The notes below the pieces were generated by a model, which saw only the letters and a list, made by a program, of their open reading frames with translations, was not told the DNA's origin and searched no databases. Shown in pieces: positions 33,565 through 43,006 of a stretch of 43,728 bases of DNA; the first letter of the stretch is position 1; each line of letters opens with the position of its first letter. The stretch is from the NCBI GenBank assembly GCA_013791765.1, contig VMTC01000136.1, positions 1 to 43,728 on the forward strand. The letters run 5' to 3'. Source of the DNA: Rhodoferax sp. GTDB lineage: Bacteria > Pseudomonadota > Gammaproteobacteria > Burkholderiales > Burkholderiaceae_C. A program made the translations under genes and the position numbers.

Positions 33565-35528
33565 GCCGCAACACCCTTGCCGCCTACCGCTGCCTGGCGG
33601 GCCGTGACTCTTTTGCGATAGCGCCGGTCAAGGGCCGCCATGGTGCCGCCCAGGGCCATTAGCAGGCAGCCGCCCCAGATCCAGTTAATAAATGGTTTGT
33701 GATAGACGCGCATCGCCCAGGCCGGGCTGGTTCCACCTTCGAGCGCCTCACCCATGGCTACATAAACGTCGCGGGTGATACCGCTGTCAATGGCGGCTTC
33801 CGTCATCGGCATGGTGGACGAGAAATAGCTTCGCTTCTCCGGATGCAGGATCTTCAGGACCTTGTCGTCTTTGATCAGTTCTACATCGCCGACTTCGGCG
33901 TTGTAGTTGGGTCCTGGCGCGGCACGTATGCCAGTCAGGCGAAAGGTGTAGCCGCCGACCGATACCGTGTCGCCAATCACCATGCGCACGTCTTTTTCGG
34001 TCTCGTAACCATTGACCATGGTGATACCGACAACCGTGACGGCAATACCGATGTGCGCCACGTGCATGCCCCAGAATGACACCGGTGTAACTTTCCAGTT
34101 GACCGTGTCCTTGATCTGGCGATAAATCTGGGCAATCGACCCCAGGATAATCCAGAATGCCAGCGTCAGCCCCATCGCAACCAGTGGGAACCATTCACCG
34201 GCCAGCAGCGGTGCGCTGCAACCCAGCAGCACCGAAAGAATAGCCACCGGACGTAGTTTTTTGGTCAGTTCTGCGATGCTGTCGTTTTTCCAGCGCGCAT
34301 AGGAACCCAGCACCATAAAAAACAGGACCGGAACCATGATGGGTCCAAAGACGGCATTGAAATACGGTGGCCCGACCGATAACTTGCCTAAGCCGAGTGC
34401 ATCCACGATCAGCGGATACAGGGTGCCGAGCAAGACGCTGGCTGCGGCGGTTGCCAGCAACACGTTATTGATCAGCAGAAAAGTTTCACGCGACACCAGT
34501 GCAAAGGAGCCACCCGCACGCACCTTGCTGGCGCGCATGGCAAACAAGATCAGCGAACCACCGACGACCACGGATAGAAAAAGCAGGATGAACACGCCGC
34601 GCTTGGGGTCGGTCGCAAACGCATGCACCGAGGTCAGCACGCCTGAACGCACCAAAAATGTGCCCAGCAGGCTCAGAGAGAACGCGGTGATGGCCAGAAT
34701 GATGGTCCAGTTGCGAAACAGGCCACGCTTCTCCGTGACAGCGAGCGAGTGAATCAGCGCAGTGCCGACCAGCCAGGGAAGGAAGGAGGCGTTTTCCACC
34801 GGGTCCCAAAACCACCAGCCACCCCAGCCCAATTCGTAGTAAGCCCACCATGAGCCTAGTGCAATGCCCAGCGTCAAAAATATCCAGGCTGCAGTCGCCC
34901 AGGGCCGCGACCAGCGCGCCCACGCGGCATCGAGCCGACCGTTAAGCAGCGCCGCAATCGCGAAGGCAAAGGGCACGGCGAGACCGACATAGCCCATGTA
35001 CAGCAAAGGTGGGTGAAACACCAGACCGGGGTCCTGCAGCAGGGGATTCAATTCTTTGCCATCGAGCGGAATGTCACTCAGGCGCACGAAAGGATTCGAG
35101 GTGACCAGCATGAACAGCAGGAAACCGACCGCCACCAGCCCAAGAATCCCCAATACCCGCGACACCATCGCATCGGGCAACTGACGGGAAAAAATGGAGA
35201 CTGCCAGCATCCAGGAGGTCAACATCAGCAACCACAGCAGTAGTGAGCCTTCATGACCGCCCCAGACCCCGGCTATGCGGTAGATATCGGGCAAGCGGGA
35301 GTTGGAGTGTTGCGCCACATACATGACAGAGAAGTCATTGGTATAGAAGGCATAGGTCAGGCAGCCAAAGGAGAAGGCAGAGAGTAGCCACAGTGCCTGC
35401 GCACCGGGGCGCGCCAGCGCCATCCAGTTGGCTCGACCCTGTTGACCACCGACAACGCCCAGGATGCCCAGCGCCAGCGCGACAAACAGCGACAGGATGA
35501 GAGAGAAATGACCAATTTCTGGAATCAT
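33561..35528 (-). CDS. ccmF: Cytochrome c haem lyase subunit CcmF
   Basis: This 655-residue polytopic membrane protein has the haem-handling WWD signature WGGWWFWDPVENASFLPWL and the conserved GGHEGSLLLW region. External histidines lie in ALIHSLAVTEKRG and in the late AHIGIAVTVVG. A large periplasmic loop precedes the C-terminal helix. CcmF receives haem from CcmE and joins it to apocytochrome with CcmH and CcmI. Length is normal (~650). It starts 12 nt after ccmE. Confidence 0.96.
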   Translation of the reverse strand: MIPEIGHFSLILSLFVALALGILGVVGGQQGRANWMALARPGAQALWLLSAFSFGCLTYAFYTNDFSVMYVAQHSNSRLPDIYRIAGVWGGHEGSLLLWLLMLTSWMLAVSIFSRQLPDAMVSRVLGILGLVAVGFLLFMLVTSNPFVRLSDIPLDGKELNPLLQDPGLVFHPPLLYMGYVGLAVPFAFAIAALLNGRLDAAWARWSRPWATAAWIFLTLGIALGSWWAYYELGWGGWWFWDPVENASFLPWLVGTALIHSLAVTEKRGLFRNWTIILAITAFSLSLLGTFLVRSGVLTSVHAFATDPKRGVFILLFLSVVVGGSLILFAMRASKVRAGGSFALVSRETFLLINNVLLATAAASVLLGTLYPLIVDALGLGKLSVGPPYFNAVFGPIMVPVLFFMVLGSYARWKNDSIAELTKKLRPVAILSVLLGCSAPLLAGEWFPLVAMGLTLAFWIILGSIAQIYRQIKDTVNWKVTPVSFWGMHVAHIGIAVTVVGITMVNGYETEKDVRMVIGDTVSVGGYTFRLTGIRAAPGPNYNAEVGDVELIKDDKVLKILHPEKRSYFSSTMPMTEAAIDSGITRDVYVAMGEALEGGTSPAWAMRVYHKPFINWIWGGCLLMALGGTMAALDRRYRKRVTARQAAVGGKGVAA

Positions 35529-35539
35529 GATGGACCTCT

Positions 35540-35983
35540 TTACTTCAGCGTTTGTGCGGCTTTTTGCATCTGGGCCTGATCCATGGCCTGCTGGGCCTCG
35601 GGCGGCATGTAGTTCTCGTCATGTTTGGCCAGCACCTCGGAGGCGGTGAAGTGACCGTCCGCGCCCAACTTGCCCTGCGCGACCACGCCTTTGCCTTCGC
35701 GAAACAGGTCTGGCAGGATGCCGGTGTAGGACACGGGGATGTCCTGGGCCGAATCGGTAACCACAAAGGCCACGGTCAGGTTGTCGCGTTTGACGGAACC
35801 TTCCTTGACCAGACCACCCACCCGAAAGGTCCGGTCCTTGGGAGCCTCGCCGGCCGCCACCTGGGTAGGGGAGAAAAAGAAGACCAGATTACTCTGAAAG
35901 GCATTGAGCACGAGATAGGACGCCAGGCTTAAAGCGGCGAGCCCGCCCACAATAATGGCGGCGCGTTTGTGACGAGGTTTCAT
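35540..35983 (-). CDS. ccmE: Haem chaperone CcmE
   Basis: This is a 147-residue protein. A short cytoplasmic start (MKPRHKRAA) and one membrane anchor ([20 protein letters not shown]) precede an OB-fold periplasmic domain. The covalent haem-binding His121 and Tyr125 lie in [12 protein letters not shown], the proteobacterial H-type motif. It carries haem from CcmC to CcmF. The start overlaps the end of ccmD by 4 nt. Confidence 0.96.
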   Translation of the reverse strand: MKPRHKRAAIIVGGLAALSLASYLVLNAFQSNLVFFFSPTQVAAGEAPKDRTFRVGGLVKEGSVKRDNLTVAFVVTDSAQDIPVSYTGILPDLFREGKGVVAQGKLGADGHFTASEVLAKHDENYMPPEAQQAMDQAQMQKAAQTLK

Positions 35984-36159
35984 GAAGAAGCTCCTTCGGA
36001 AAGTAATTCGTTGCGAAGACTGCGCCGCATTTCCTGGCGCTGACGGCGGACATGAAGCATCTCAAGCAGCATCACGGCTGCCGTTGCCCCAAAACTGCCC
36101 CAGACATAGAAGGCGTAGCCTCCCATGGCGAAAAATTCGGAAACACTATTCCACTGCAT
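35980..36159 (-). CDS. ccmD: Haem exporter accessory protein CcmD
   Basis: This is a 59-residue small membrane protein with one transmembrane helix ([20 protein letters not shown]) preceded by [10 protein letters not shown], followed by a basic cytoplasmic tail ([14 protein letters not shown]), the standard CcmD pattern. It assists release of haem-loaded CcmE from CcmABC. ATG 36159 was chosen because it yields the usual length; it overlaps the 3' end of ccmC by 14 nt. Confidence 0.9.
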   Translation of the reverse strand: MQWNSVSEFFAMGGYAFYVWGSFGATAAVMLLEMLHVRRQRQEMRRSLRNELLSEGASS

Positions 36160-36886
36160 TTTTGACCCACTCCGTATGACGTTCACGATCGAGAATAATG
36201 GTGCGCACGCGTGCCAGCGTCACCGCAATGGTGTACATCCAGAACGCCACAACCATGATCAGCATGCCCCACAGCATCGGGGCTGCCATGGACGGCGATT
36301 TGGACAGAGACACCGAGGCCCCCTGGTGCAGGGTGTTCCACCAATTGACTGAAAAATAGATGATGGGCACGTTGACGACGCCCACCAGCGCCAGCACGGC
36401 GCAGGCTTTGTCGGCGCGACGCGCGTCGTCGATGCTCGATTGCAGCGCCAGAAAACCCAAATAGAGAAACAGCAGTATCAGGGTGGAGGTAAGACGTGCG
36501 TCCCACACCCACCAGGTGCCCCACATCGGCTTGCCCCACAAGGCCCCGGTCAGTAACGACAAGAACGCGAATAAGGCGCCCGTGGGCGCCAGCGCCGAGG
36601 CCATCATGCCCGACAGGCGGGTGTTGAAGGCCAGTCCAAACCCAGCCCAGGCGGCCATGACCAGGTAAATGAACATGGCCATTTGGGACGCTGGCACATG
36701 CACAAAAATGATGCGGTAGCCCTGACCCTGCTGCGCATCGATGGGGGCGACGAAGAACGCAATCCAGAGTCCTATCAGCGTCAGTGTGGCGGCAAGCGTG
36801 GCAAACCATGGCCACATGCGGCCAGCGAGCCAATAGAAGTTGGGTGGCGAGGAAAATTTGAACCAATGAATATCGGATGTTTTCAT
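36146..36886 (-). CDS. ccmC: Haem exporter protein CcmC
   Basis: This is a 246-residue protein with six transmembrane helices and the WWD-type motif WGTWWVWDARLTSTLILLF between conserved histidines (IFVHVPASQMAMFIY and the later WWNTLHQGASVS). CcmC presents haem to CcmE on the periplasmic face and is essential for CcmE loading. It overlaps ccmB upstream by 4 nt and ccmD downstream by 14 nt. Confidence 0.96.
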   Translation of the reverse strand: MKTSDIHWFKFSSPPNFYWLAGRMWPWFATLAATLTLIGLWIAFFVAPIDAQQGQGYRIIFVHVPASQMAMFIYLVMAAWAGFGLAFNTRLSGMMASALAPTGALFAFLSLLTGALWGKPMWGTWWVWDARLTSTLILLFLYLGFLALQSSIDDARRADKACAVLALVGVVNVPIIYFSVNWWNTLHQGASVSLSKSPSMAAPMLWGMLIMVVAFWMYTIAVTLARVRTIILDRERHTEWVKNAVE

Positions 36887-37566
36887 TCCAGGGAAATCCT
36901 CAAGGCAGTCGTGGTGGCGATGGGTGCAAAAAATATCGAGAGCACCAGCATTGCGGCCAGCAATGACAAGTGGCCGCCGGCACCCATGCCAGCAGCATCA
37001 GATTCCACTGCGCCGGCGCCAAATATAAGCACCGGAATGTACAGCGGCAAGATTAACAACGACAACAATACCCCTGCACCCCGCACGCCCAGGGTCAGGG
37101 CAGCACCAATGCTGCCAATCAGGCTCAGGGTGGGGGTGCCCAGCAAGAGAGTCAACATCAACAGGCCCAGCGCCCGTCCGTCCAGTCCGAACTGCAAGCC
37201 CAATACTGGTGCCATGAGCACCAGTGGAAGGCCCGAGAGCAGGAAGTGAGAAATAGCCTTGGCCACCACCAGCAGGCCCAGTGGCGTGCTTGAAAGGGCC
37301 ATTTGTTCGAGCGAGCCATCGGCGTAGTCGGTGGCAAACAAACGTTGCAGCGACAGCATGGCCGCCAGCAGTGCGCTGACCCAGAGAACCCCGGGTGCCA
37401 TGCGCTGCAGCAGCGCCGACTCCGGCCCGACACCCAGCGGGAACAGGCTGGCGATGACGACAAAGAACACCAGCGGTGTCAGCACTTCGCCTTTTTGCCG
37501 CAGCGCCAGAGAAACTTCACGCCGCAGCACCGCGAGCAGCACCGAGCCCAGACCAAGCGTCTTCAT
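36883..37566 (-). CDS. ccmB: Haem exporter membrane subunit CcmB
   Basis: This is a 227-residue, six-helix ABC membrane subunit. It has an N-terminal amphipathic region (LLAVLRREVSLALRQKGEVL), VFFVVIASLFPLGVGPE, ATDYADGSLEQMALSSTPL and the late LLILPLYIPVLIFGAGA. With CcmA (ATPase) and CcmC it forms the complex that releases holo-CcmE. It overlaps both ccmA and ccmC by 4 nt. Confidence 0.95.
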   Translation of the reverse strand: MKTLGLGSVLLAVLRREVSLALRQKGEVLTPLVFFVVIASLFPLGVGPESALLQRMAPGVLWVSALLAAMLSLQRLFATDYADGSLEQMALSSTPLGLLVVAKAISHFLLSGLPLVLMAPVLGLQFGLDGRALGLLMLTLLLGTPTLSLIGSIGAALTLGVRGAGVLLSLLILPLYIPVLIFGAGAVESDAAGMGAGGHLSLLAAMLVLSIFFAPIATTTALRISLE

Positions 37567-38195
37567 GCGCGCAGCTCCAACATCTGGGCCGGGATGGTGC
37601 CGATGTCCACTTGCTGGTGGCTGGTTAGTACGGCCAAGCCGCCTTGGGTCAAATGTGCCGCGATCAAGTCGGCCAGCATCCGCACGCCGGCCTCGTCCAT
37701 GGCGACAAAAGGCTCATCGAGCACCCACAAGCGAGCTGGGCTCAAAGCCAGCCGCGACAGCGCAACCCGCCGCTTCTGCCCTTGCGACAGATGCCGCACC
37801 AACTGGTGTTCGCGCCCAGGGACACCAAATTGCTTTAGCACTGCCCGGGTTTGTGCTGCATCCGGCGCCAAGCCGCCCAGCGCCGCGGTAAATACCAGAT
37901 TTTCCTGAACGGTCATCGACTCTTGCAGGGCGTTGAGGTGACCCAGATAGCACAGGTCTTGCCGGTAGGCATCGGCTTGGGCGTGAATGGGGGTGCCGTT
38001 CCAGAGAATGTCGCCGGCTTCGATCGGTGCCAGACCGCAGACCATGCGCAGCAGGCTGGTCTTGCCGACCCCGTTGGCCCCGGCCACATACAGCCAGCGT
38101 CCCGCTTCCAGCACGCAGTCAACATTTTGAAAGAGCTGGCGTCCACCCCGGTTGCAGCCGAGCTTGGAAAAGGACAGTGTCGATGCGGGTTTCAA
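37563..38195 (-). CDS. ccmA: Cytochrome c biogenesis ATP-binding protein CcmA
   Basis: This is an ABC ATPase with Walker A GANGVGKTS, signature LSQGQKRR and Walker B LWVLDEP followed by FVAMDEAG. The usual CcmA N-terminus should begin just before LSFSKLGCNRGG. No ATG or GTG exists there; TTG 38195 gives a normal 210-residue protein (MKPASTLSFSKLG) but has no clear ribosome-binding site. The open frame continues upstream to 38333 without an ATG. It is first in the nine-gene ccm unit. The 263-bp upstream gap includes an AT-rich segment with palindrome TAAAGAATTCTTTA (38341-38354), a possible promoter/operator area. Confidence 0.88.
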   Translation of the reverse strand: MKPASTLSFSKLGCNRGGRQLFQNVDCVLEAGRWLYVAGANGVGKTSLLRMVCGLAPIEAGDILWNGTPIHAQADAYRQDLCYLGHLNALQESMTVQENLVFTAALGGLAPDAAQTRAVLKQFGVPGREHQLVRHLSQGQKRRVALSRLALSPARLWVLDEPFVAMDEAGVRMLADLIAAHLTQGGLAVLTSHQQVDIGTIPAQMLELRA

Positions 38196-38458
38196 ATCGA
38201 AAGGTTGATTGAACGAATGGGCGGATATTACGTCACGCCATGTGCATAAGCGACTCCTTATAAAGCGAGCATGGTCCCTTGGAAAAAGCGTTTTCTCGAG
38301 TGGAAAGACGGTTTCAACCGGGAAACAAAACAAAAATTATTAAAGAATTCTTTATAAAACTTTACGGTCTATAAGGACATTCGATGGACTTAATAACGCA
38401 ACTCGGGTGGGCTGCCGGGCTACACCCGCATTGCGCGGGGGGGGCTCCTTGTTTTGCG

Positions 38459-39067
38459 TTATTTGAGCAGGCCTTCGGCACGCATGGCCGCCTGCACGCC
38501 GGGGCGGGCGCCAATCCGGGCCACGAAGGCGCTTAAGTTTGCCAGCCCCGCAATGTCAATGCCCACATGCTTGCCCCAACTGGCCACCACGAACAGGTAG
38601 GCATCGGCCACCGTGAAGGTGTCACCCAGCAAGTAGGTCTTAGCAGCGAGTTCGCCGTCTACCCAGTTCAGGCGCGAGATCAGTCGGGTCTTGGCCATTT
38701 CCTTGGCCTGTTCCGGCATGCCCGGCGTGAACAGCGGCGAAAAGCCTTTGTGCAGTTCGGTGCTAATGGTGTTGAGCCACTCTTGCAACTTGTAGCGTTC
38801 CCAACTGCCGTTGGCTGGTGCCAGCTCTTTTTCTGGCACCTGATCGGCAATGTACTGCACGATGGCCGGGCCCTCGTGCAGGGTGCGGCCGTCGTCAAGC
38901 ACCAGAAAAGGGACATAGCCCAGCGGGTTGATGGTGTAGTAGTCGGTGCCGTCCGCCAGCTTATGGGTTTTGGTCGGTGCGGCAATGGCTTCAAAAGCCA
39001 GGCCAGACTCCTTCAAGACAATGTGGGGCGAGAGGGAGCAGGCGCCGGGGGAGTAGTAAAGCTTCAT
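38459..39067 (-). CDS. gst: Glutathione S-transferase, beta class
   Basis: This is a 202-residue GST. The N-terminal thioredoxin-like domain (MKLYYSPGACSLSPHIVL) carries Cys10, the residue that marks bacterial beta-class enzymes, then NPLGYVPFLVLDDG and EGPAIVQYIAD of the glutathione site. The C-terminal helical domain contains LGDTFTVADAYLFVV. It conjugates glutathione to electrophiles or binds hydrophobic ligands. ATG 39067 has AAGGA upstream. It follows the aldehyde dehydrogenase gene on the same strand (165 bp gap), so co-expression is possible. Confidence 0.93.
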   Translation of the reverse strand: MKLYYSPGACSLSPHIVLKESGLAFEAIAAPTKTHKLADGTDYYTINPLGYVPFLVLDDGRTLHEGPAIVQYIADQVPEKELAPANGSWERYKLQEWLNTISTELHKGFSPLFTPGMPEQAKEMAKTRLISRLNWVDGELAAKTYLLGDTFTVADAYLFVVASWGKHVGIDIAGLANLSAFVARIGARPGVQAAMRAEGLLK

Positions 39068-39231
39068 GCAAGGTCCTTCTAGGTGCTTTGGGGGAATGGA
39101 TTGAAATGACGAGAAAGAAGCCGATGCTAGCCGCTCCAGCCCAGCGGCGCAGGCGGGGCTTATCTGACTCAAGCGCGGTATCAGTGCGGCGCGCGCAGTC
39201 GGATTTCGCCCGCGGCCCGAGCGAGGCTTGA

Positions 39232-40683
39232 TCAGCGGGTCAGGAATTCGAGGTAGGTACTGGCGAATTTGCCGTAAGGCGGCCACAGGAACTTGATCGC
39301 ACTGAACGGAGCCTGGTAGAACACGGGGCGCATTTTGGAGAAGGTGACGAAGCCCTCGTAGCCATGGTAATGGCCCATGCCGCTTTCACCGACGCCACCA
39401 AACGGCAGGTCATGCTGGCCAACATGCATCAAAGCATCATTGACGCTGACGCCGCCCGACATGACGCGCTCGATCAACATCTGGATCGTGTATTTGTCGT
39501 TGCTGAAGGGGTACAGAGCCAGCGGCCGCGGCCCCTGGTTGATGGCGGCGATCGGCTCCTCCAGCGAGCTGTATTCGATGATCGGCAGAATCGGCCCAAA
39601 TATTTCGCGGGTGCGCAAAATGCTGTCTGCCGGGGCATTGATAACCAGGTGCGGGGCGATCTTGCGCGTTGCAGCGTCCCATTTCTTGCCCGGGGTCAGT
39701 TTGATCAGCTTGGCGCCGGCGGCTTTGGCTTCTTCCAGGGCACTGGTGAGTCGCTTGAAGGCGCGCTCGTCGATGATGGCGGTGTAGTCGGGTGAAGTTA
39801 TCGAGGGGTAGCGCTCGGCCACAATTTGCTTGGCCGCCGCTACGAACTCGGCTGTCTTGCCTTCGGGCAGGTACAGGTGATCCACGGTAGTGCATATTTG
39901 GCCAGCGTTGAGCAGCTTGACGAACAACAGACGTTCGGCTGCCTTGTGCACCGGGTAGTCCTCGCACAAGATCGCAGGCGACTTGCCGCCGAGTTCCAGC
40001 GTGACCGGGCACAGATTGCGCGCCGCCGCCGCCATGACGGCGCGACCGGTTTGCCCTGAGCCGGTAAACAGCAGGTGGTCGAATTTGAGCTTGGAAAATT
40101 CAATGCCGACGCCGCCGGTTTCATCGAAAAAAGCCAGCTTGTCTGGCGGAAAGTAGGCAGGTATTTCATCGATCAGCAAACGCGCCAGGTGACGCGAGTT
40201 CTCCGACATTTTCACCATCGCGCGGTTGCCCGCGGCAAAAGTGTAGATCAGGCCAGTGAAACTGAGGTTGATGGGGAAGTTCCAGGGCACGATGGCGCCG
40301 ACCACACCCAGGGGTTGCGGGATGACGCGGTTGCTTGCGCCCAAAAAATTGCGCTTGTCCACGTCCCGACTCTGTGGCTCCATCCATTTTTTAAGGTGTT
40401 TGAGCACATGGTCGACGCCGTCCACCACTGGAAAAATTTCGGTGAACAGGGTCTCATGGCGCGAGCGGCTGCCGTAGTCGGCATTGACGGCCTGCACCAG
40501 CGCCTCGCGTTTGTCCCGGATGAAGGCTTGCAGCTGGCGCAGGTCGGCACGGCGCTCGTTGTAGCTGGGGTTAGGGTGGGCCAGGTAGGCCTCACGCTGC
40601 AACTCGAGCGTGGCCTCCAGTTCATTGTTAACGGCGCTGACCAAAGTGAGCGGCGCGCGGCTGCGCAGGGTATTGGCGTTCAT
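39232..40683 (-). CDS. Aldehyde dehydrogenase, coniferyl-aldehyde-dehydrogenase type
   Basis: This is a 483-residue NAD(P)-dependent aldehyde dehydrogenase of the class 3/CalB group. Catalytic Asn135 is in VPWNFP, general base Glu230 in LELGGKSP and nucleophile Cys264 in NAGQICTTVDHL. NAD-site FTGSGQTGRAV and the C-terminal DLPFGGVGESGMGHYHGYEG are present. The hydrophobic C-terminal tail (FLWPPYGKFASTYLEFL) resembles coniferyl aldehyde dehydrogenases, which oxidise aromatic or long-chain aldehydes. The physiological substrate is not readable. ATG 40683 gives a normal length. It is upstream of the GST gene and divergent from mnmG. Confidence 0.9.
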   Translation of the reverse strand: MNANTLRSRAPLTLVSAVNNELEATLELQREAYLAHPNPSYNERRADLRQLQAFIRDKREALVQAVNADYGSRSRHETLFTEIFPVVDGVDHVLKHLKKWMEPQSRDVDKRNFLGASNRVIPQPLGVVGAIVPWNFPINLSFTGLIYTFAAGNRAMVKMSENSRHLARLLIDEIPAYFPPDKLAFFDETGGVGIEFSKLKFDHLLFTGSGQTGRAVMAAAARNLCPVTLELGGKSPAILCEDYPVHKAAERLLFVKLLNAGQICTTVDHLYLPEGKTAEFVAAAKQIVAERYPSITSPDYTAIIDERAFKRLTSALEEAKAAGAKLIKLTPGKKWDAATRKIAPHLVINAPADSILRTREIFGPILPIIEYSSLEEPIAAINQGPRPLALYPFSNDKYTIQMLIERVMSGGVSVNDALMHVGQHDLPFGGVGESGMGHYHGYEGFVTFSKMRPVFYQAPFSAIKFLWPPYGKFASTYLEFLTR

Positions 40684-40960
40684 TCGAAGCTTTCTAAGAA
40701 GGGGTGGCGGGCGCGAAGGGTGTCAGCGCATTTCACAGGCATCAAGCGTACGCCATGATGGGCGTTGCAGTTGGAGAAACCGCAACTATTAAGGGTATTC
40801 ACTAGGCGCGAATAGGGAGAGCGTTCCAACTTGGCGGGTCAGGCCAGTTTCATGGTGTCGCGCCGTTTTTTTGGCTGGCCGGTAAAATGCCCGGCTGAGT
40901 TTCATCAGGCGTTAGGGCGCGCGCCATCTCTGTTTGCCCCCCTTTTTTTGAGTCATAGCC

Positions 40961-43006
40961 ATGCTTTATCCCCAATTTTTCGATGTGATTGTTGTCGGCG
41001 GCGGCCATGCCGGAACCGAGGCCGCGCTGGCGGCTGCTCGCATGGGTTGCAAGACGCTGCTGCTCAGTCACAACATTGAAACGCTGGGACAGATGAGTTG
41101 CAACCCGTCGATTGGCGGTATCGGAAAAGGCCATCTGGTCAAGGAGGTCGACGCTTTGGGCGGCGCGATGGCGGCGGCGACCGATGAGGCGGGCATCCAG
41201 TTCCGCATACTCAACTCCAGCAAAGGTCCGGCGGTGCGTGCCACGCGCGCGCAGGCGGATCGGGTGCTGTATAAGGCGGCGATTCGCCACCGGCTGGAAA
41301 ACCAGCCCAAGCTGTGGCTGTTCCAGCAGGCGGTGGATGACTTGATGGTTGAGGGTGATCGCGTGGTCGGTGCGGTGACGCAGGTCGGCATCAAGTTTCG
41401 CGCCAAAGCCGTGGTGCTCACTGCGGGCACCTTTCTGGACGGCAAGATCCATGTGGGCTTGAACAACTACGCGGCGGGGCGCGCAGGGGACCCCCCGGCA
41501 GTTTCTCTGAGCGCACGGCTGAAGGAGTTGAAGCTGCCGCAAGGGCGGCTGAAGACCGGTACGCCGCCACGTCTGGACGGCCGTTCGATTGACTTCACTC
41601 AATGTATTGAACAGCCCGGAGATGGCATGCCGGGCGGGATGAGCCCGGTGGTGCCGGTGTTCAGCTTCATGGGCCGGGTGGCGCAACACCCAGCGCAAAT
41701 GTCGTGCTGGATGACGCACACCAACGAGCGCACCCATGACATCATCCGCAGCGGCTTTGACCGCAGCCCGATGTTCACCGGAAAGATCGAAGGCGTGGGG
41801 CCGCGCTATTGCCCCAGCGTGGAAGACAAAATCAACCGCTTTGCCGACAAGGACAGCCACCAGATTTTTCTAGAACCCGAAGGGCTGACGACGAACGAGT
41901 ATTACCCCAACGGCATCTCCACCAGCTTGCCCTTTGACATTCAGTACGCGCTGGTGCGCTCCATGCCCGGGCTGCAGAACGCCCATATCCTGCGGCCCGG
42001 GTATGCCATCGAGTACGACTACTTCGATCCGCAGCAGCTCAAAAGCAGTTTCGAGACCAAGGCCATCAAGGGTCTGTTCTTTGCGGGTCAGATCAACGGA
42101 ACCACCGGCTATGAAGAAGCGGCGGCGCAAGGCTTGTTCGCGGGTGTCAATGCGGCGCTGCAGGCTGGTGCCAGGACCGCCTGGCAACAAGACACCTGGT
42201 TGCCGGCACGTGACGAGGCCTATCTGGGCGTGCTGGTGGACGACCTAATCACCAAAGGCGTGAGCGAGCCCTATCGCATGTTCACCAGCCGGGCCGAGTT
42301 CCGGCTGCAACTGCGCGAAGACAATGCCGATATGCGTTTGACCGAGATGGGGCGCCAACTGGGCTTGGTCGATGACCTGCGCTGGCAAGCCTTCAACCGC
42401 AAGCGCGACGCTGTTTCACGTGAAACAGAGCGTCTGCGCTCACTCTGGGTCAGCCCCAAGAATCTGGCGGCGCCTGAGTCGGAGCGGGTCTTGGGTAAGG
42501 TGATTGAGCATGAATACAGTCTGGCGGATTTGTTGCGCCGACCGGATGTGAACTACGCAGGCCTGATGTCGCTGGACGGTGGCAAGTATGTCAGTGCAGA
42601 GTTGAATGCGGCTGTTTCACGTGAAACACAGGCTTCTGCGCTGCCAGATGCCGAAGCTGTTTTTGCCGCCGTGGTGATTGAGCAGGTCGAGATTGTGGCC
42701 AAGTACTCGGGCTACATTGACCGACAAAAAGAAGAGGTCGGCCGAGCCGCACACTATGAAAATCTAAAATTGCCGCTGGAGCTGGACTATTTGCAGGTGT
42801 CGGCCTTAAGTTTTGAAGCTCGGCAAATGCTGAGCAAGTACCGGCCAGAAACACTGGGTCAGGCCTCGCGCATGTCGGGCATCACGCCTGCGGCAATCTC
42901 TTTGCTGCTGGTGCACTTGAAAAAGAGTAACTTCAAGGGCTTTGCTGAAGTGGGCCGAGTTGCCGCGACCGCTGTGTCGGGTTCAGTTGAGCAGGTGTCC
43001 ATCTGA
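40961..43006 (+). CDS. mnmG: tRNA uridine-5-carboxymethylaminomethyl modification enzyme MnmG (GidA)
   Basis: This is a 681-residue FAD enzyme. The dinucleotide-binding motif [10 protein letters not shown] starts at residue 13, followed by [18 protein letters not shown], the [12 protein letters not shown] loop, [13 protein letters not shown] and the second FAD motif [19 protein letters not shown]. The C-terminal MnmE-binding domain ends [17 protein letters not shown]. With MnmE it makes cmnm5U34 on tRNAs. It is ~50 residues longer than the E. coli protein (629). One extra stretch, around [19 protein letters not shown], contains a parS site. No strong Shine-Dalgarno precedes ATG 40961; a C6T7 tract does. 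It overlaps rsmG by one base. Confidence 0.96.
   Translation: MLYPQFFDVIVVGGGHAGTEAALAAARMGCKTLLLSHNIETLGQMSCNPSIGGIGKGHLVKEVDALGGAMAAATDEAGIQFRILNSSKGPAVRATRAQADRVLYKAAIRHRLENQPKLWLFQQAVDDLMVEGDRVVGAVTQVGIKFRAKAVVLTAGTFLDGKIHVGLNNYAAGRAGDPPAVSLSARLKELKLPQGRLKTGTPPRLDGRSIDFTQCIEQPGDGMPGGMSPVVPVFSFMGRVAQHPAQMSCWMTHTNERTHDIIRSGFDRSPMFTGKIEGVGPRYCPSVEDKINRFADKDSHQIFLEPEGLTTNEYYPNGISTSLPFDIQYALVRSMPGLQNAHILRPGYAIEYDYFDPQQLKSSFETKAIKGLFFAGQINGTTGYEEAAAQGLFAGVNAALQAGARTAWQQDTWLPARDEAYLGVLVDDLITKGVSEPYRMFTSRAEFRLQLREDNADMRLTEMGRQLGLVDDLRWQAFNRKRDAVSRETERLRSLWVSPKNLAAPESERVLGKVIEHEYSLADLLRRPDVNYAGLMSLDGGKYVSAELNAAVSRETQASALPDAEAVFAAVVIEQVEIVAKYSGYIDRQKEEVGRAAHYENLKLPLELDYLQVSALSFEARQMLSKYRPETLGQASRMSGITPAAISLLLVHLKKSNFKGFAEVGRVAATAVSGSVEQVSI
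42412..42427. other. parS: parS site 1 (perfect palindrome) inside mnmG
   Basis: TGTTTCACGTGAAACA matches the ParB-binding consensus at all 16 positions. It is read in the mnmG frame as part of AVSRET. Confidence 0.9.
42613..42628. other. parS: parS site 2 (perfect palindrome) inside mnmG
   Basis: TGTTTCACGTGAAACA is a second perfect copy, 201 bp after the first and in the same codon phase, again encoding AVSRET. Confidence 0.9.

Noticed and set aside
38402-38426. Hairpin CGGGTG...CACCCG between ccmA and the GST gene as a terminator
   Set aside because: The stem is short (6 bp) and no T-run follows on either strand.
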